Below are positions 33,507 to 42,554 of a stretch of DNA of 64,000 nt, one piece after another. The stretch is taken from the NCBI RefSeq assembly GCF_009371985.2, contig NZ_VIKU02000002.1, positions 1 to 64,000 of the forward strand. Reading direction: 5' to 3'. How positions within the stretch are numbered: the first letter of the stretch is position 1; the number at the start of each line of letters is the position of its first letter. The notes below the pieces were generated by a model. It worked only from the letters and a program-made list of their open reading frames with translations. It was not told the origin of the DNA and searched no databases. Source of the DNA: Pelagihabitans pacificus (GTDB lineage: Bacteria > Bacteroidota > Bacteroidia > Flavobacteriales > Flavobacteriaceae). The translations under genes were made by a program, and so were the position numbers.

Positions 33507-33564
33507 GACCCCAACCTGTTTTCAACGCTATTTACATTCGATTTTTTGTTGGACTTTTCCGTCG

Positions 33565-34341
33565 CTATAATTCTACTACCAAATTATCATAGGCCAAATG
33601 TACGCCTTTCGGTAATTTTTTTTCCACCTCGTCATGAAATCCGAGTAAATGGCTTATGTGAGTAAAATAGGCTATTTCTGGCCGCACTTTTTCAACGAAG
33701 GCCAAGGCTTCTTCCAAATTAAAATGCGAGTGGTGCGGTTCTTCCCTAAGTGCATTGATTACTAGAATTTTCGATTCCATAATCTTTTCCAGCTCTTTCT
33801 CCTCTATGGTCTTCACATCGGTAAGATAGGTAAAACCGCCGATGCGAAAACCGAATACCTGAAGACGGTTATGGTAGGCCTCGACAGGTATTGCTACGGT
33901 GTCACCAATCTTAAAAGGCGTATCTTTTTCAATGGTATTAATCGCTACGGCCGGTGCCCCTGGATACCGATTCTCATCTGCAAAAATGTAATCGAACCGT
34001 TTTTTCAAAGCGGCCACCACCCGTTCATGGGCATAAATCGGAATGTCGCCCTGGCGAAAGAAAAATGGGCGTATGTCATCGATTCCCGCCGTATGGTCGG
34101 CATGTTCGTGCGTGAAAAGAATGCCGTCTAACCGAGACACTTTATGGGTCAGCATTTGTTGTCTAAAATCGGGGCCGCAGTCGATCACATAGTTGTAGTT
34201 TTCCCAGGAAACCATGACCGATACCCGAAGCCTCTTGTCCTTGGGGTTTTTACTTAGACATACTGGGTGGGTACTACCGATAACAGGCACCCCCTGCGAG
34301 GTGCCGGTGCCTAAAAAAGTGATTTTCAAACCAGACTTCAT
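33565..34341 (-). CDS. MBL-fold metallo-hydrolase (PhnP-like)
   Basis: 258 aa. The first strand MKITFLGTGTSQGVPVIG and the following CLSKNPKDKRLRVSV are typical of the PhnP-like group of metallo-beta-lactamase proteins. The metal site THEHADH (H78, H80, D82, H83) is intact. Further ligands are in VEAYHNRLQVFGF, YLTDVKT, EEPHHSHFNLEEA and THISHLLGFHDEV. The family includes cyclic phosphodiesterases; the substrate here is unknown. Cytosolic. Divergent from the 34489 gene, with a TAAATTTG motif (34349-34356, minus) just before the start. Confidence 0.9.
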   Translation of the reverse strand: MKSGLKITFLGTGTSQGVPVIGSTHPVCLSKNPKDKRLRVSVMVSWENYNYVIDCGPDFRQQMLTHKVSRLDGILFTHEHADHTAGIDDIRPFFFRQGDIPIYAHERVVAALKKRFDYIFADENRYPGAPAVAINTIEKDTPFKIGDTVAIPVEAYHNRLQVFGFRIGGFTYLTDVKTIEEKELEKIMESKILVINALREEPHHSHFNLEEALAFVEKVRPEIAYFTHISHLLGFHDEVEKKLPKGVHLAYDNLVVEL

Positions 34342-34348
34342 CCAACGT

Positions 34349-34398
34349 CAAATTTATAACATAATTAGTTAAAAGATGCCTCGAACTTCTTAACTTTG
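34349..34398. promoter_or_regulatory. Divergent promoter region with two -7 motifs
   Basis: TAAATTTG on the minus strand (34349-34356) for the MBL gene and TAACTTTG on the plus strand (34391-34398) for the 34489 gene. Neither has a clear -33 TTTG. A 20-codon ORF (34413-34475) lies in the plus-strand leader but is too short to judge. Confidence 0.4.
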
Positions 34399-34488
34399 TT
34401 GCCATAATACGAATGGAACAGTACCCGGAAAACGAATCGGAACGTACGATGTCCTATCTAGATTGGTACGAATAGCAAAATCCACAAA

Positions 34489-35955
34489 ATGGCTTCAGTT
34501 CTAAAAAGGGACACCTCTTTTGAAAATATTCCCTCGATTAAGGCAAAAACACTTCGCATTAACCTAAATCCCGATATTTATGGAACTTTTGCCGAGATTG
34601 GAGCCGGGCAAGAGACAGCACGACACTTCTTTCGGTCTGGAGGAGCTTCCGGAACCATTGCCAAGGCAATGAGTGCCTACGACAAGGACTTTAGCGATGC
34701 CATTTACGGATCGGAAGCGGATGGGAGGTATGTTACCCAAGCGAGGTTAAAGCGAATGCTGGCCTATGAAATGGAATTAATGGAAGAACGTATCTCTAGG
34801 GAGAGACATCCCGAAAGACTCTTTTTCTCCTATGCCAACACCGTGGCAACCATCGACTTCTCCAAACGCTACAAGGGCCACGGATGGGTGGGTATTCGTT
34901 TTCAGTTAGACCCTGCCCAAAAAGAGTTCGATGAGATCATTCTGCACATCCGTTTCAAGCAAAACGAAGCCCGACTTCAGCAGGAAACCCTGGGAACGGT
35001 CGGGGTAAACCTTATTTACGGCGCCTTCTACAAATACGACAAGCCGCGAAAACTGTTGAGATATTTGTACGATCACATCGACAAGGATACCATCGAAATC
35101 GATATGATAAACTTTTCCGGACCAAATTTCAAGGATGTCGACAATCGATTGATGAGTCTTCAGCTCATACGAAACAACATGACCGATGCGGTAATGTTTG
35201 GCCCCGATGGTAATAATCTATTGCCAGCAGCCGAACTCTACAAAAAAAACATATTGGCTTTAAGGGGTAGTTTTAGGCCAGTGACCAAAGTGAATACCGA
35301 TATGTTTCACAAGTCCTATGAAATTTTCATACGAGATCCATCGGTAGATCAGGAAAAAACAATTATCATTTTTGAAATCACGCTTAGCAATCTAAAGGCA
35401 TCAGGGGAAATCGATGAGCAAGATTTTTTGGACCGGGCCGAACTATTATGCTCGTTGGGACAGACAGTGATGATTTCGAAATTTCAGGAATATTACAAGC
35501 TGGTCGAATATTTCAATAACTATACCAAGGCCAAGATCGGGTTGACCATGGGCGTAAACAATCTGGTCGATATTTTTGATGAAAAATACTACCGTCATCT
35601 TAGCGGTGGCATTTTGGAAGCCTTTGGAAAACTATTTTTCAAGGACCTACAGGTATACCTCTACCCCATGAAGAATACGGAAACCGGGCAAATTATGACC
35701 AGTAACAATGTGAAGGTACACCCGAGAATGAAGGAGCTCTACAAGTTCTTTAAGTACAATGGGAAAGTGATGGACATTATCGATTATGACCCCGAGATCA
35801 TGCACATTTTTTCGCGTGATGTACTTAAGAAACTCATGAATGGTGAAGACGGTTGGGAAGAAATGTTGCCCGAAGGAATTGCCGAGATGATCAAAGAAAA
35901 AAAGTTGTTTACCAGAAAACAACTTCCGGAGAAGGTGGAAGAAGTAAAAAAATAA
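34489..35955 (+). CDS. Conserved flavobacterial protein of unknown function
   Basis: 488 aa. Distinct sequence features are KAKTLRINLNPDIYGTFAEIGAGQETARHFFRSGGASGTIAKAMSAYDKDFSDAIYG near the N-terminus and RHLSGGILEAFGKLF near residue 370. It has no signal peptide and no membrane helix, and the C-terminus is Lys/Glu-rich. I recognise it as a widely conserved Bacteroidota protein whose propagated names (for example nucleotide adenylyltransferase) I see no motif to support: no HxGH nucleotidyl-transferase signature is present. Cytosolic. Function unassigned. Confidence 0.85.
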   Translation: MASVLKRDTSFENIPSIKAKTLRINLNPDIYGTFAEIGAGQETARHFFRSGGASGTIAKAMSAYDKDFSDAIYGSEADGRYVTQARLKRMLAYEMELMEERISRERHPERLFFSYANTVATIDFSKRYKGHGWVGIRFQLDPAQKEFDEIILHIRFKQNEARLQQETLGTVGVNLIYGAFYKYDKPRKLLRYLYDHIDKDTIEIDMINFSGPNFKDVDNRLMSLQLIRNNMTDAVMFGPDGNNLLPAAELYKKNILALRGSFRPVTKVNTDMFHKSYEIFIRDPSVDQEKTIIIFEITLSNLKASGEIDEQDFLDRAELLCSLGQTVMISKFQEYYKLVEYFNNYTKAKIGLTMGVNNLVDIFDEKYYRHLSGGILEAFGKLFFKDLQVYLYPMKNTETGQIMTSNNVKVHPRMKELYKFFKYNGKVMDIIDYDPEIMHIFSRDVLKKLMNGEDGWEEMLPEGIAEMIKEKKLFTRKQLPEKVEEVKK

Positions 35956-36012
35956 AGGGTCTGCCTATTTATTATCATAAGCAAGACCCCATTTGACAAG
36001 AAATAAAAGCTC

Positions 36013-36465
36013 TTAATCAAGCAGTTGTGCTGCGTGGTCTTTGGTCTTTACCTTCTCGATAACCTTGGAAACCGTTCCCGTTTCATCGATAACGAAAGTC
36101 ATTCTATGAATGCCATCGTACTCCCTACCCATAAACTTTTTGGGACCCCATACGCCAAAAGTATTGATTACGGTGTGATCCTCATCTGCCAATAGAGGGA
36201 ACTGAAAGTCGTATTTCTTTTTAAAGTTCGATTGTTTTTTCTGGGAATCGGCACTCACCCCCAATAAATGGTAGCCTTGGGCCTGAAGTTCGGCATAATT
36301 ATCCCTCAAATTACAAGCCTCTGCGGTACAACCCGGGGTGTTAGCGGCCGGATAAAAGAAAACGATGACCTTTTTTCCTTTGTAATCCGATAGATTAATG
36401 GTATTTCCATCTTGATCTTTAGCCGAAAAATCCGGAACTTTGTCCCCTACTTTTAAAGTATTCAT
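36013..36465 (-). CDS. bcp: Thioredoxin-dependent thiol peroxidase (Bcp/PrxQ)
   Basis: 150 aa. The peroxidatic Cys lies in FFYPAANTPGCTAEACNLRD, with the resolving Cys five residues later in the same helix (CTAEAC), as in two-Cys PrxQ enzymes. Other family features: KVPDFSAKDQDG, LLGVSADSQKKQSNFKKKYDFQFPLLADE and GIHRMTFVIDETG. Reaction: reduction of H2O2 and organic hydroperoxides with thioredoxin. Cytosolic. Divergent from the endonuclease III gene (58 bp). Confidence 0.95.
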   Translation of the reverse strand: MNTLKVGDKVPDFSAKDQDGNTINLSDYKGKKVIVFFYPAANTPGCTAEACNLRDNYAELQAQGYHLLGVSADSQKKQSNFKKKYDFQFPLLADEDHTVINTFGVWGPKKFMGREYDGIHRMTFVIDETGTVSKVIEKVKTKDHAAQLLD

Positions 36466-36522
36466 GGTGCAGTCTTATTAAATGTGTTATGTTTATTATT
36501 TTAAATACAAAGTTAAACAAAA

Positions 36523-37188
36523 ATGACCAAAGCAGAAAAGGTTCAATTCGCTATACAAACACTTCAGGAGTTATATCCCGTAATACCCGTTCCCCTGGAA
36601 CACAAAGATCCGTATACCCTATTGGTAGCCGTACTTATGTCGGCCCAAAGCACCGATATTCGGGTAAATCAAATAACGCCTCTCCTATTCGCCAGGGCCG
36701 ATAATCCCTATGATATGGTGACGCTATCGGTTGAAGAAATTCGAGAAATCATCAAACCAGTAGGACTTTCGCCCATGAAATCCAAAGGCATACATGGACT
36801 ATCAAGAATACTAATAGAGAAGTATGACGGTCAGGTACCCAAAGACATTGCCCTTTTGGAGGAACTGCCGGGCGTAGGTCATAAAACTGCCAGTGTGGTG
36901 GTTTCCCAAGCATTTGGTATTCCAGCATTCCCGGTTGATACGCACATACATCGCCTACTGTACCGCTGGGGATTTTCTAGTGGAAAAAATGTGATACAGA
37001 CTGAAAAGGATGCGAAAAGACTGTTCCCAAAAGAGTTATGGAACGACCTTCACCTCCAAATCATTTGGTACGGCCGTGAATACAGTCCGGCACGCGGTTG
37101 GGACCTGAACAAGGATATTATTACCCGGACTATCGGAAGAAAAGAGGTGTTGAATACATACTACAAAACAAAAAAGGCCCGTAAATAA
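36523..37188 (+). CDS. nth: Endonuclease III-like DNA glycosylase without cysteines
   Basis: 221 aa. The HhH motif LPGVGHKTASVV contains catalytic K121, and VDTH carries D139, both standard for endonuclease III. VLMSAQSTDIRVNQ and IKPVGLSPMKSKGI complete the fold. The C-terminus, which in most Nth proteins holds a C-x6-C-x2-C-x5-C [4Fe-4S] cluster, reads IWYGREYSPARGWDLNKDIITRTIGR, and there is no Cys in the whole protein. Expected function is removal of oxidised pyrimidines plus AP lyase in base excision repair. It ends in a bidirectional terminator. Confidence 0.93.
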   Translation: MTKAEKVQFAIQTLQELYPVIPVPLEHKDPYTLLVAVLMSAQSTDIRVNQITPLLFARADNPYDMVTLSVEEIREIIKPVGLSPMKSKGIHGLSRILIEKYDGQVPKDIALLEELPGVGHKTASVVVSQAFGIPAFPVDTHIHRLLYRWGFSSGKNVIQTEKDAKRLFPKELWNDLHLQIIWYGREYSPARGWDLNKDIITRTIGRKEVLNTYYKTKKARK

Positions 37189-37194
37189 CGGGCC
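37176..37194. terminator. Bidirectional terminator between nth and the 47-aa ORF
   Basis: GGCCCGT/ACGGGCC stem with 5-nt loop, overlapping the nth stop. It is flanked by an A-run to the left and AATTTT to the right, so it can act on both converging transcripts. Confidence 0.75.
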
Positions 37195-37216
37195 AATTTT
37201 GCTTGTTGGAATGTTT

Positions 37217-37360
37217 TTAATTCAAGTTGTTCTCGAAACTTAGACTGCCGTATTCAACAATGTGAAGTGATTTGGAAAAATCCAATAAAAACCTCACCGT
37301 TTCAGGTCGAGCCTTTGTTAGTTCACAGTCATTTTGATGTTTAGCGTAGATTTTTTCCAT
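37217..37360 (-). CDS. 47-aa small protein, unit 1
   Basis: From ATG 37360 (MEKIYAKHQNDCELTKARPE...); an in-frame extension to 37399 is not conserved in the paralogue. It aligns without gaps to the 47-aa ORF at 38377-38520 (22 of 47 identical; M-E-x-I-Y-A, C12, K-A-x-P-x-T, F-L-L-x-x-S-x-S-L-H-I, F-E). It lies 73 bp after sigma factor 1. Cytosolic and helical in the middle; unknown function. Conservation of the duplicate, including length, argues that it is translated. Confidence 0.7.
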   Translation of the reverse strand: MEKIYAKHQNDCELTKARPETVRFLLDFSKSLHIVEYGSLSFENNLN

Positions 37361-37433
37361 ATTGATGATCGTATAGTTATACTTAAATAACGCCACCAAT
37401 ATATAATTATTGTTCTACCCTGAACAAGTTCTC

Positions 37434-38015
37434 TTAGCTGGTCAGAACAATGTTGTGTTTGTCGATTATTTTTCGCAGGTTGATCAATGCATAACGCATG
37501 CGCCCCAATGCCGTATTTATGCTTACTCCGGTGTTCTCGGAAATCTCCTTAAAACTCATATCCTTGTAAATGCGCATTAGCAAAACCTCTTTTTGATCAT
37601 CTGGAAGTTCCTCGATGAGTAATCTTAAGTCAGTATCGATTTGGTCTTTGATCAATTGTTTTTCGGCATTTAGCTTATCATCACCGATAACCGAAAAGAT
37701 GTTGAAATCTTCGTTGCCTTCGAACATCGGCATACGTTTATTTCTTCTGAAGTGGTCGATGATCAAATTGTGTGCAATACGCATCACCCATGGCAGAAAC
37801 TTTCCCTCTTCACTGTAGGTACCTTTTTTCAAGGTCTTTATCACCTTTATAAAGGTGTCTTGAAAAATATCTTCGGTCACATCCCTATCCAACACTTTGG
37901 AATAGATAAAACTGGAGATTCGTTGGTTGTGTCTGTTGATCAATATTTCCAACGCTTTCTCGTCTCCACTTATAAAATTATTCACTAATACTGAGTCTTC
38001 AACTTGAAATTCCAT
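37434..38015 (-). CDS. RNA polymerase sigma factor (ECF/sigma-70 family), unit 1
   Basis: 193 aa. Region 2 (FIYSKVLDRDVTEDIFQDTFIKVIKTLKKG...GKFLPWVMRIAHNLIIDHFRRNKR) and region 4 (LIEELPDDQKEVLLMRIYKDMSFKEISENTGVSINTALGRMRYALINLRKI) are complete. By my alignment about 34 of 193 residues differ from the paralogue at 38596-39177, mostly at the N-terminus, after region 2 and in the linker. No anti-sigma gene of known type is adjacent, but a 47-aa ORF follows it directly. Directs RNA polymerase to a specific promoter set, not identifiable here. Confidence 0.93.
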   Translation of the reverse strand: MEFQVEDSVLVNNFISGDEKALEILINRHNQRISSFIYSKVLDRDVTEDIFQDTFIKVIKTLKKGTYSEEGKFLPWVMRIAHNLIIDHFRRNKRMPMFEGNEDFNIFSVIGDDKLNAEKQLIKDQIDTDLRLLIEELPDDQKEVLLMRIYKDMSFKEISENTGVSINTALGRMRYALINLRKIIDKHNIVLTS

Positions 38016-38376
38016 ACAAACAAGGTTTTGGTTAAGTTAGGGGCCTTCTCGACTGGGAAAGCTTTTGATAGTTTTTAGTTTTTCATGTTAAAACATGCCT
38101 TTGTGAAAGACTGTTTCGATTTTTAATTATGACCTAAAACTAGACAATACCCCATCTTTGGGAAAAACAATGTTGTAAAACCACTTGTTTTTGATGTGAA
38201 ATCGCACTTTCTCTAATCCCAATACAATTTATCCAACTATTGGGCGTTCCGCTCGAAAGCAAAATCATCGATAAACGGTCTAGTCTTATCACTGGGGAAC
38301 CCCTTTTCTTTTCAAAAAGGTCATAAAAAAAACCCCGACCAAATGTCAGGGTTCATTACAAAAGTGGGCCAATAAT
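38016..38376. other. Spacer between the two sigma units
   Basis: About 360 bp. It holds the terminator of unit 2 (38331-38353) and must hold the promoter of unit 1. No other gene seen. Confidence 0.5.
38331..38353 (-). terminator. Terminator after sigma/47-aa unit 2
   Basis: On the minus strand AACCCTGAC / GTCGGGGTT (one mismatch) is followed by T7. About 25 bp past the small ORF stop. Confidence 0.7.
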
Positions 38377-38520
38377 TTAATTCTTATGACTTTCGAACAC
38401 TATTCCTTTTACTTTCGAGATGTGAAGCGATCTGGAATACTCCAATAAAAAATGTATCGTATCCGGTTTCGCTTTCACGAGCCTACATATTGTTTTATCA
38501 TTCGCGTAAATGTCTTCCAT
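38377..38520 (-). CDS. 47-aa small protein, unit 2
   Basis: ATG 38520 to TAA 38377; sequence begins MEDIYANDKTICRLVKAKPD. It has the same length and pattern as the ORF at 37217-37360: ME-x-IYA, C12, KA-x-P-x-T, FLL-x-x-S-x-SLHI, FE, and final N. It starts 75 bp after the stop of sigma factor 2, mirroring the 73-bp gap in unit 1. Unknown function; no signal peptide. Confidence 0.7.
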   Translation of the reverse strand: MEDIYANDKTICRLVKAKPDTIHFLLEYSRSLHISKVKGIVFESHKN

Positions 38521-38595
38521 AATATCTTAGCATTGTTTCTGATAAGGATAACGGTACTAAGATACTTATAGTGGTCCTGTTCGACCTTTTGCAAA

Positions 38596-39177
38596 TTAAT
38601 TCGTTAAAACAATGTTGTTCTTATCTATGATTTTCCTGAGATTGATCAATGCATAGCGCATTCGCCCCAGGGCAGTATTGATACTAACCCCAGTTATCTC
38701 GGAGATTTCCTTAAAACTCATATCCTTATAGATACGCATGAGCAATACTTGCTTCTGATCTTCGGGCAGTTCCTCGATCAGTAGATTCAAATCACAATCG
38801 ATTTGATCTTTTATAAGCTGTTTTTCGATATTGAGGCGGTCATCGCTTACGAACGAAAATATGTTAAAGCTATCACTTCCCTCGAACATGGGCATCCTAC
38901 TGGTCTTTCTAAAGTGATCAATAATGAGGTTATGCGCTATACGCATCACCCATGGCAAAAACTTGCCCTCTTCGCTGTAGGTACCCCTTTTGAGGGTTCG
39001 GATTACCTTTATAAAGGTGTCCTGAAAAATGTCTTCGGTGATATCGCGGTCGTTGACTTTGGAATATATAAAACCGCTGATGCGTTGGTTGTGTCTGTTG
39101 ATGAGTGTTTCGAGCGCCTTTTCGTCTCCGTTGATGTATCTTTTGATCAGTAGGGAATCGTCGATAAGTACTTCCAT
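38596..39177 (-). CDS. RNA polymerase sigma factor (ECF/sigma-70 family), unit 2
   Basis: 193 aa, a tandem paralogue of the gene at 37434-38015. Regions 2 and 4 are nearly identical, including the -10-binding helix (EDIFQDTFIKVIRTLKRG) and the -35-binding helix (SVSINTALGRMRY-type GVSINTALGRMRYAL). Because the DNA-reading helices are the same, both should recognise very similar promoters; differences lie mainly in the first 15 residues and the linker after region 2 (TSRMPMFEGSDSFNIFSFVSDD). Divergent from uvrA with 246 bp between. Followed by its own 47-aa ORF and terminator. Confidence 0.93.
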   Translation of the reverse strand: MEVLIDDSLLIKRYINGDEKALETLINRHNQRISGFIYSKVNDRDITEDIFQDTFIKVIRTLKRGTYSEEGKFLPWVMRIAHNLIIDHFRKTSRMPMFEGSDSFNIFSFVSDDRLNIEKQLIKDQIDCDLNLLIEELPEDQKQVLLMRIYKDMSFKEISEITGVSINTALGRMRYALINLRKIIDKNNIVLTN

Positions 39178-39398
39178 AACAATTACTTTTTTGGTTACAA
39201 CTACAGACCTTTCTGGGGAAAAAAGTCTTTAAGGTTATTCCTTGAATTCTAAAAAAGTAATTGTTGATCTATAGGCTTTTAACGTTTTGTTATGTTCAAA
39301 TATAGAAAAAATTAAGTGGAACAAACAAATTTGTGCTGTAAGAAATATAAAATTACATAAGGTGCCGAGCACTGCTAGCTAAAAATTAGCGCTTGTCG

Positions 39399-39406
39399 TA
39401 TCTTTG
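39399..39406 (+). promoter_or_regulatory. -7 motif upstream of uvrA
   Basis: TATCTTTG, 17 bp before ATG 39424; no clear -33 element. Just upstream lies a small palindrome gctagctaaaaattagc. Confidence 0.4.
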
Positions 39407-39423
39407 CCAATATTCAAAAAAAC

Positions 39424-42213
39424 ATGCCCGCAATTACAGAAGTAAACCCCAAGGAAAACATTATTATCAAGGGTGCCAAACTCCACAATTTAAAAAATAT
39501 CGATGTTGTCATCCCTAGGAATAAACTCGTGGTAATTACAGGTTTGTCGGGTTCAGGCAAATCCAGTCTTGCCTTCGATACTTTATATGCCGAGGGGCAA
39601 AGAAGGTATGTAGAAAGTCTTTCATCATACGCCAGACAGTTTTTGGGCAAACTCGACAAACCAAAGGTGGATTATATAAAAGGTATCGCACCCGCTATCG
39701 CCATCGAACAAAAAGTAAATTCGACCAACCCCCGTTCTACGGTGGGCACCACCACTGAAATCTATGATTATCTAAAACTGTTGTACGCCCGTATCGGGAA
39801 GACCATCTCACCCATTTCCGGTAAGGAAGTTAAGAAACATTCGGTGACCGACGTCATCGAACATATAAAGGAATACGAGGCCGGAACCAAGCTGTTGCTA
39901 TTGGCTCCCATTACGATAGATGAAAAACGAGACTCCCTGAAATCACTTCAGTTACTATCGAAACAAGGGTATGCGAGAATCAAATATCAGGGAGAAGTAA
40001 TGCGGATAGATGCTGCGCCCCGGGATATCGGAAAGCAATTCTATCTGGTGGTCGATAGGATTATCACACAAGATGATGAGGATTTTTACAATCGCCTGGC
40101 CAACGCCGTCGACAGTGCCTTTTTTGAGGGCAAGGGTGAATGTATCATAGAGGAACTCTCCAACGAAAAACAGACATTTTTTAGTAACAGGTTCGAATTG
40201 GACGGCATGTCGTTCCCAGAGGCCAATGTTCACCTTTTTAGCTTCAACAACCCCTACGGCGCCTGTCCCAAATGCGAAGGTTATGGGGACGTCATTGGCA
40301 TCGACGAAGATTTGGTGGTTCCGAATACCGCCTTATCCGTTTTTGAAAATGCCATTTTCCCATGGCGTGGCGAGAGCATGGGATGGTACCGTGACCAACT
40401 GGTTAACGCCGCCTACAAATTTGATTTCCCAATTCATAAACCGTGGTTTCAATTGACGGAAGAACAAAAGGAACTCGTTTGGAAAGGTAATGACCATTTC
40501 ATCGGACTGGATAAATTTTTCTCCATGTTAGAGGAAAAAAGCTATAAAATCCAGAACCGGGTAATGCTGTCCAGATATCGCGGGAAGACCCGATGCAATC
40601 TTTGCAAAGGCAAGCGCTTGAGAAAAGAGGTCGGTTATGTTCAGGTCCATGGCAAATCGATTTCGGATTTGGTCGAATTATCCATCGAAAAACTGATTCA
40701 TTTCTTTGGTGGGCTTACATTAAGTGCCCACGATGCAAAGATTGCGTCTCGTTTACTGAAAGAAATCAATACCCGACTCGGTTTTTTGAGCAAGGTAGGA
40801 TTGGGATACTTGACCCTTAACCGAAAATCGAATACACTCTCCGGTGGGGAAAGTCAACGTATCAATCTGGCCACCTCTTTGGGCAGTAGTTTGGTAGGGA
40901 GTATGTACATCCTTGACGAACCCAGTATCGGACTTCATCCAAAGGATACCGAGAATTTAATCGAGGTACTCAAGTCTTTGAGGGATCTTGGCAATACCGT
41001 CATTGTGGTGGAACATGACGAAGATGTCATGAAAGCGGCCGACCAAGTTATCGATATTGGTCCAGAAGCCGGTACGCACGGTGGGGAAGTTGTTGCCACC
41101 GGAAGCTACGACGAGATACTCGCTTCCTCCTCACTTACGGCGAACTATTTGAATGGTTCTGAAGAAATCCCCGTTCCCAATACAAGAAGAACGTCTAAAA
41201 GTTTTATCGAGATCAAAGGTGCCCGGGAAAACAATCTGAAAAACATTGATGTCACCTTTCCTTTAAACATGCTCACCGTTATTACCGGGGTTTCCGGAAG
41301 TGGTAAAAGCACCCTAGTCAAAAAACTGCTATACCCTATCATCCTAAAGGAAGTCGGAGGATATGGGGAAAAGGCTGGGCAGTATACCGCTGTGGAAGGT
41401 AAATATCAGTCTATCAAGCACGTGGAATTTGTAGACCAAAATCCCATTGGGCGGTCCTCACGATCAAATCCTGTCACCTATATCAAGGCGTATGACGATA
41501 TTAGAACCTTATTCGCTAACCAGAAGTTGAGTAAGATCAGGGCGTACCAAGCCAAACACTTCTCCTTTAATGTAGACGGGGGGCGTTGCGAAAAGTGTAA
41601 GGGGGAAGGCGAAATCACCGTGGAGATGCAGTTTATGGCCGATGTACATCTCGAATGTGACACTTGTGACGGTAAGCGCTTCAAAAAGGAGGTATTGGAA
41701 GTAACCTTCGAAGGGGCATCTATCGATGATGTATTAAATATGACTATTGATGACGCCATTTCGTTCTTTGAACAACATAAACAGACAAAAATTACCTCCA
41801 AACTAAAACCATTGCAAGATGTAGGGCTTGGATACGTTACCCTGGGACAATCGTCCTCGACCCTCTCCGGTGGGGAGGCGCAACGCATCAAATTGGCTTC
41901 CTTTCTGGTAAAGGGTACTACCAAGGACAAAGCACTGTTTATTTTTGATGAACCGACCACGGGACTTCATTTTCACGACATCAAAAAATTACTCAAGTCC
42001 TTCGATGCCCTCATTTCTAGTGGGCATTCCGTCATCGTAATCGAACATAACATAGAACTCATCAAGTGCGCCGACTATATTGTCGACCTGGGACTTGAGG
42101 GTGGTGAAAATGGCGGCCAACTGCTTGTACAAGGCACTCCAGAGGAACTGGCAAAGGACACTATTTCGCACACGGCCAAGTATTTAAGGGAAAAGCTGTC
42201 CCGATCGAATTAA
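39424..42213 (+). CDS. uvrA: Excinuclease ABC subunit A
   Basis: 929 aa. Two ABC ATPase halves: Walker A GLSGSGKSS (about 38) and GVSGSGKST (about 624), with signatures LSGGESQRI and LSGGEAQRI, and Walker B YILDEPSIGLHP and FIFDEPTTGLHF. Zinc fingers are intact: CPKC...CNLC region and CEKC...CDTC. UvrA recognises damaged DNA with UvrB in nucleotide excision repair. Cytosolic. Many flavobacteria have two UvrA proteins and this could be either. Probably monocistronic. Confidence 0.95.
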   Translation: MPAITEVNPKENIIIKGAKLHNLKNIDVVIPRNKLVVITGLSGSGKSSLAFDTLYAEGQRRYVESLSSYARQFLGKLDKPKVDYIKGIAPAIAIEQKVNSTNPRSTVGTTTEIYDYLKLLYARIGKTISPISGKEVKKHSVTDVIEHIKEYEAGTKLLLLAPITIDEKRDSLKSLQLLSKQGYARIKYQGEVMRIDAAPRDIGKQFYLVVDRIITQDDEDFYNRLANAVDSAFFEGKGECIIEELSNEKQTFFSNRFELDGMSFPEANVHLFSFNNPYGACPKCEGYGDVIGIDEDLVVPNTALSVFENAIFPWRGESMGWYRDQLVNAAYKFDFPIHKPWFQLTEEQKELVWKGNDHFIGLDKFFSMLEEKSYKIQNRVMLSRYRGKTRCNLCKGKRLRKEVGYVQVHGKSISDLVELSIEKLIHFFGGLTLSAHDAKIASRLLKEINTRLGFLSKVGLGYLTLNRKSNTLSGGESQRINLATSLGSSLVGSMYILDEPSIGLHPKDTENLIEVLKSLRDLGNTVIVVEHDEDVMKAADQVIDIGPEAGTHGGEVVATGSYDEILASSSLTANYLNGSEEIPVPNTRRTSKSFIEIKGARENNLKNIDVTFPLNMLTVITGVSGSGKSTLVKKLLYPIILKEVGGYGEKAGQYTAVEGKYQSIKHVEFVDQNPIGRSSRSNPVTYIKAYDDIRTLFANQKLSKIRAYQAKHFSFNVDGGRCEKCKGEGEITVEMQFMADVHLECDTCDGKRFKKEVLEVTFEGASIDDVLNMTIDDAISFFEQHKQTKITSKLKPLQDVGLGYVTLGQSSSTLSGGEAQRIKLASFLVKGTTKDKALFIFDEPTTGLHFHDIKKLLKSFDALISSGHSVIVIEHNIELIKCADYIVDLGLEGGENGGQLLVQGTPEELAKDTISHTAKYLREKLSRSN

Positions 42214-42554
42214 ATTCCCTGGTCAACAAATTAATGAAAAGGGAATCTCCCTCAAAGGTCGTTTTCGATTTTTTACGAATCTGTTAGGGTATTTTTTGCC
42301 CCACTAAGTCCATTTTTTACTACTGCAATATATAAAGTACAACACCTCCAAAAAAGCAGTATGTACTCTAAAACACCTATTGTTTATTTTTCATTGAACT
42401 ATATGAGCTACCAGTTTTAATTTTATATTTATTTGATAATGAGATACTTATAATAAAAATAAATTTCTGGCACGCTGTTTGGTATATACTAATCGAATGC
42501 GAATAATTCCATTCAGAACCGCCCTGTCAAGTGGCAGGCTTAAAACCTTATATC
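42214..42554. other. Intergenic region before the Arg/Ser-rich exported protein gene
   Basis: 341 bp, A+T-rich, no gene. A 6-bp inverted repeat TACTGC/GCAGTA (around 42320-42360) was seen without a clear purpose. Confidence 0.45.

Noticed and set aside
34413-34475. 20-codon leader ORF before the 34489 gene
   Set aside because: Near a -7 motif but too short and without recognisable attenuator structure to support as a gene.
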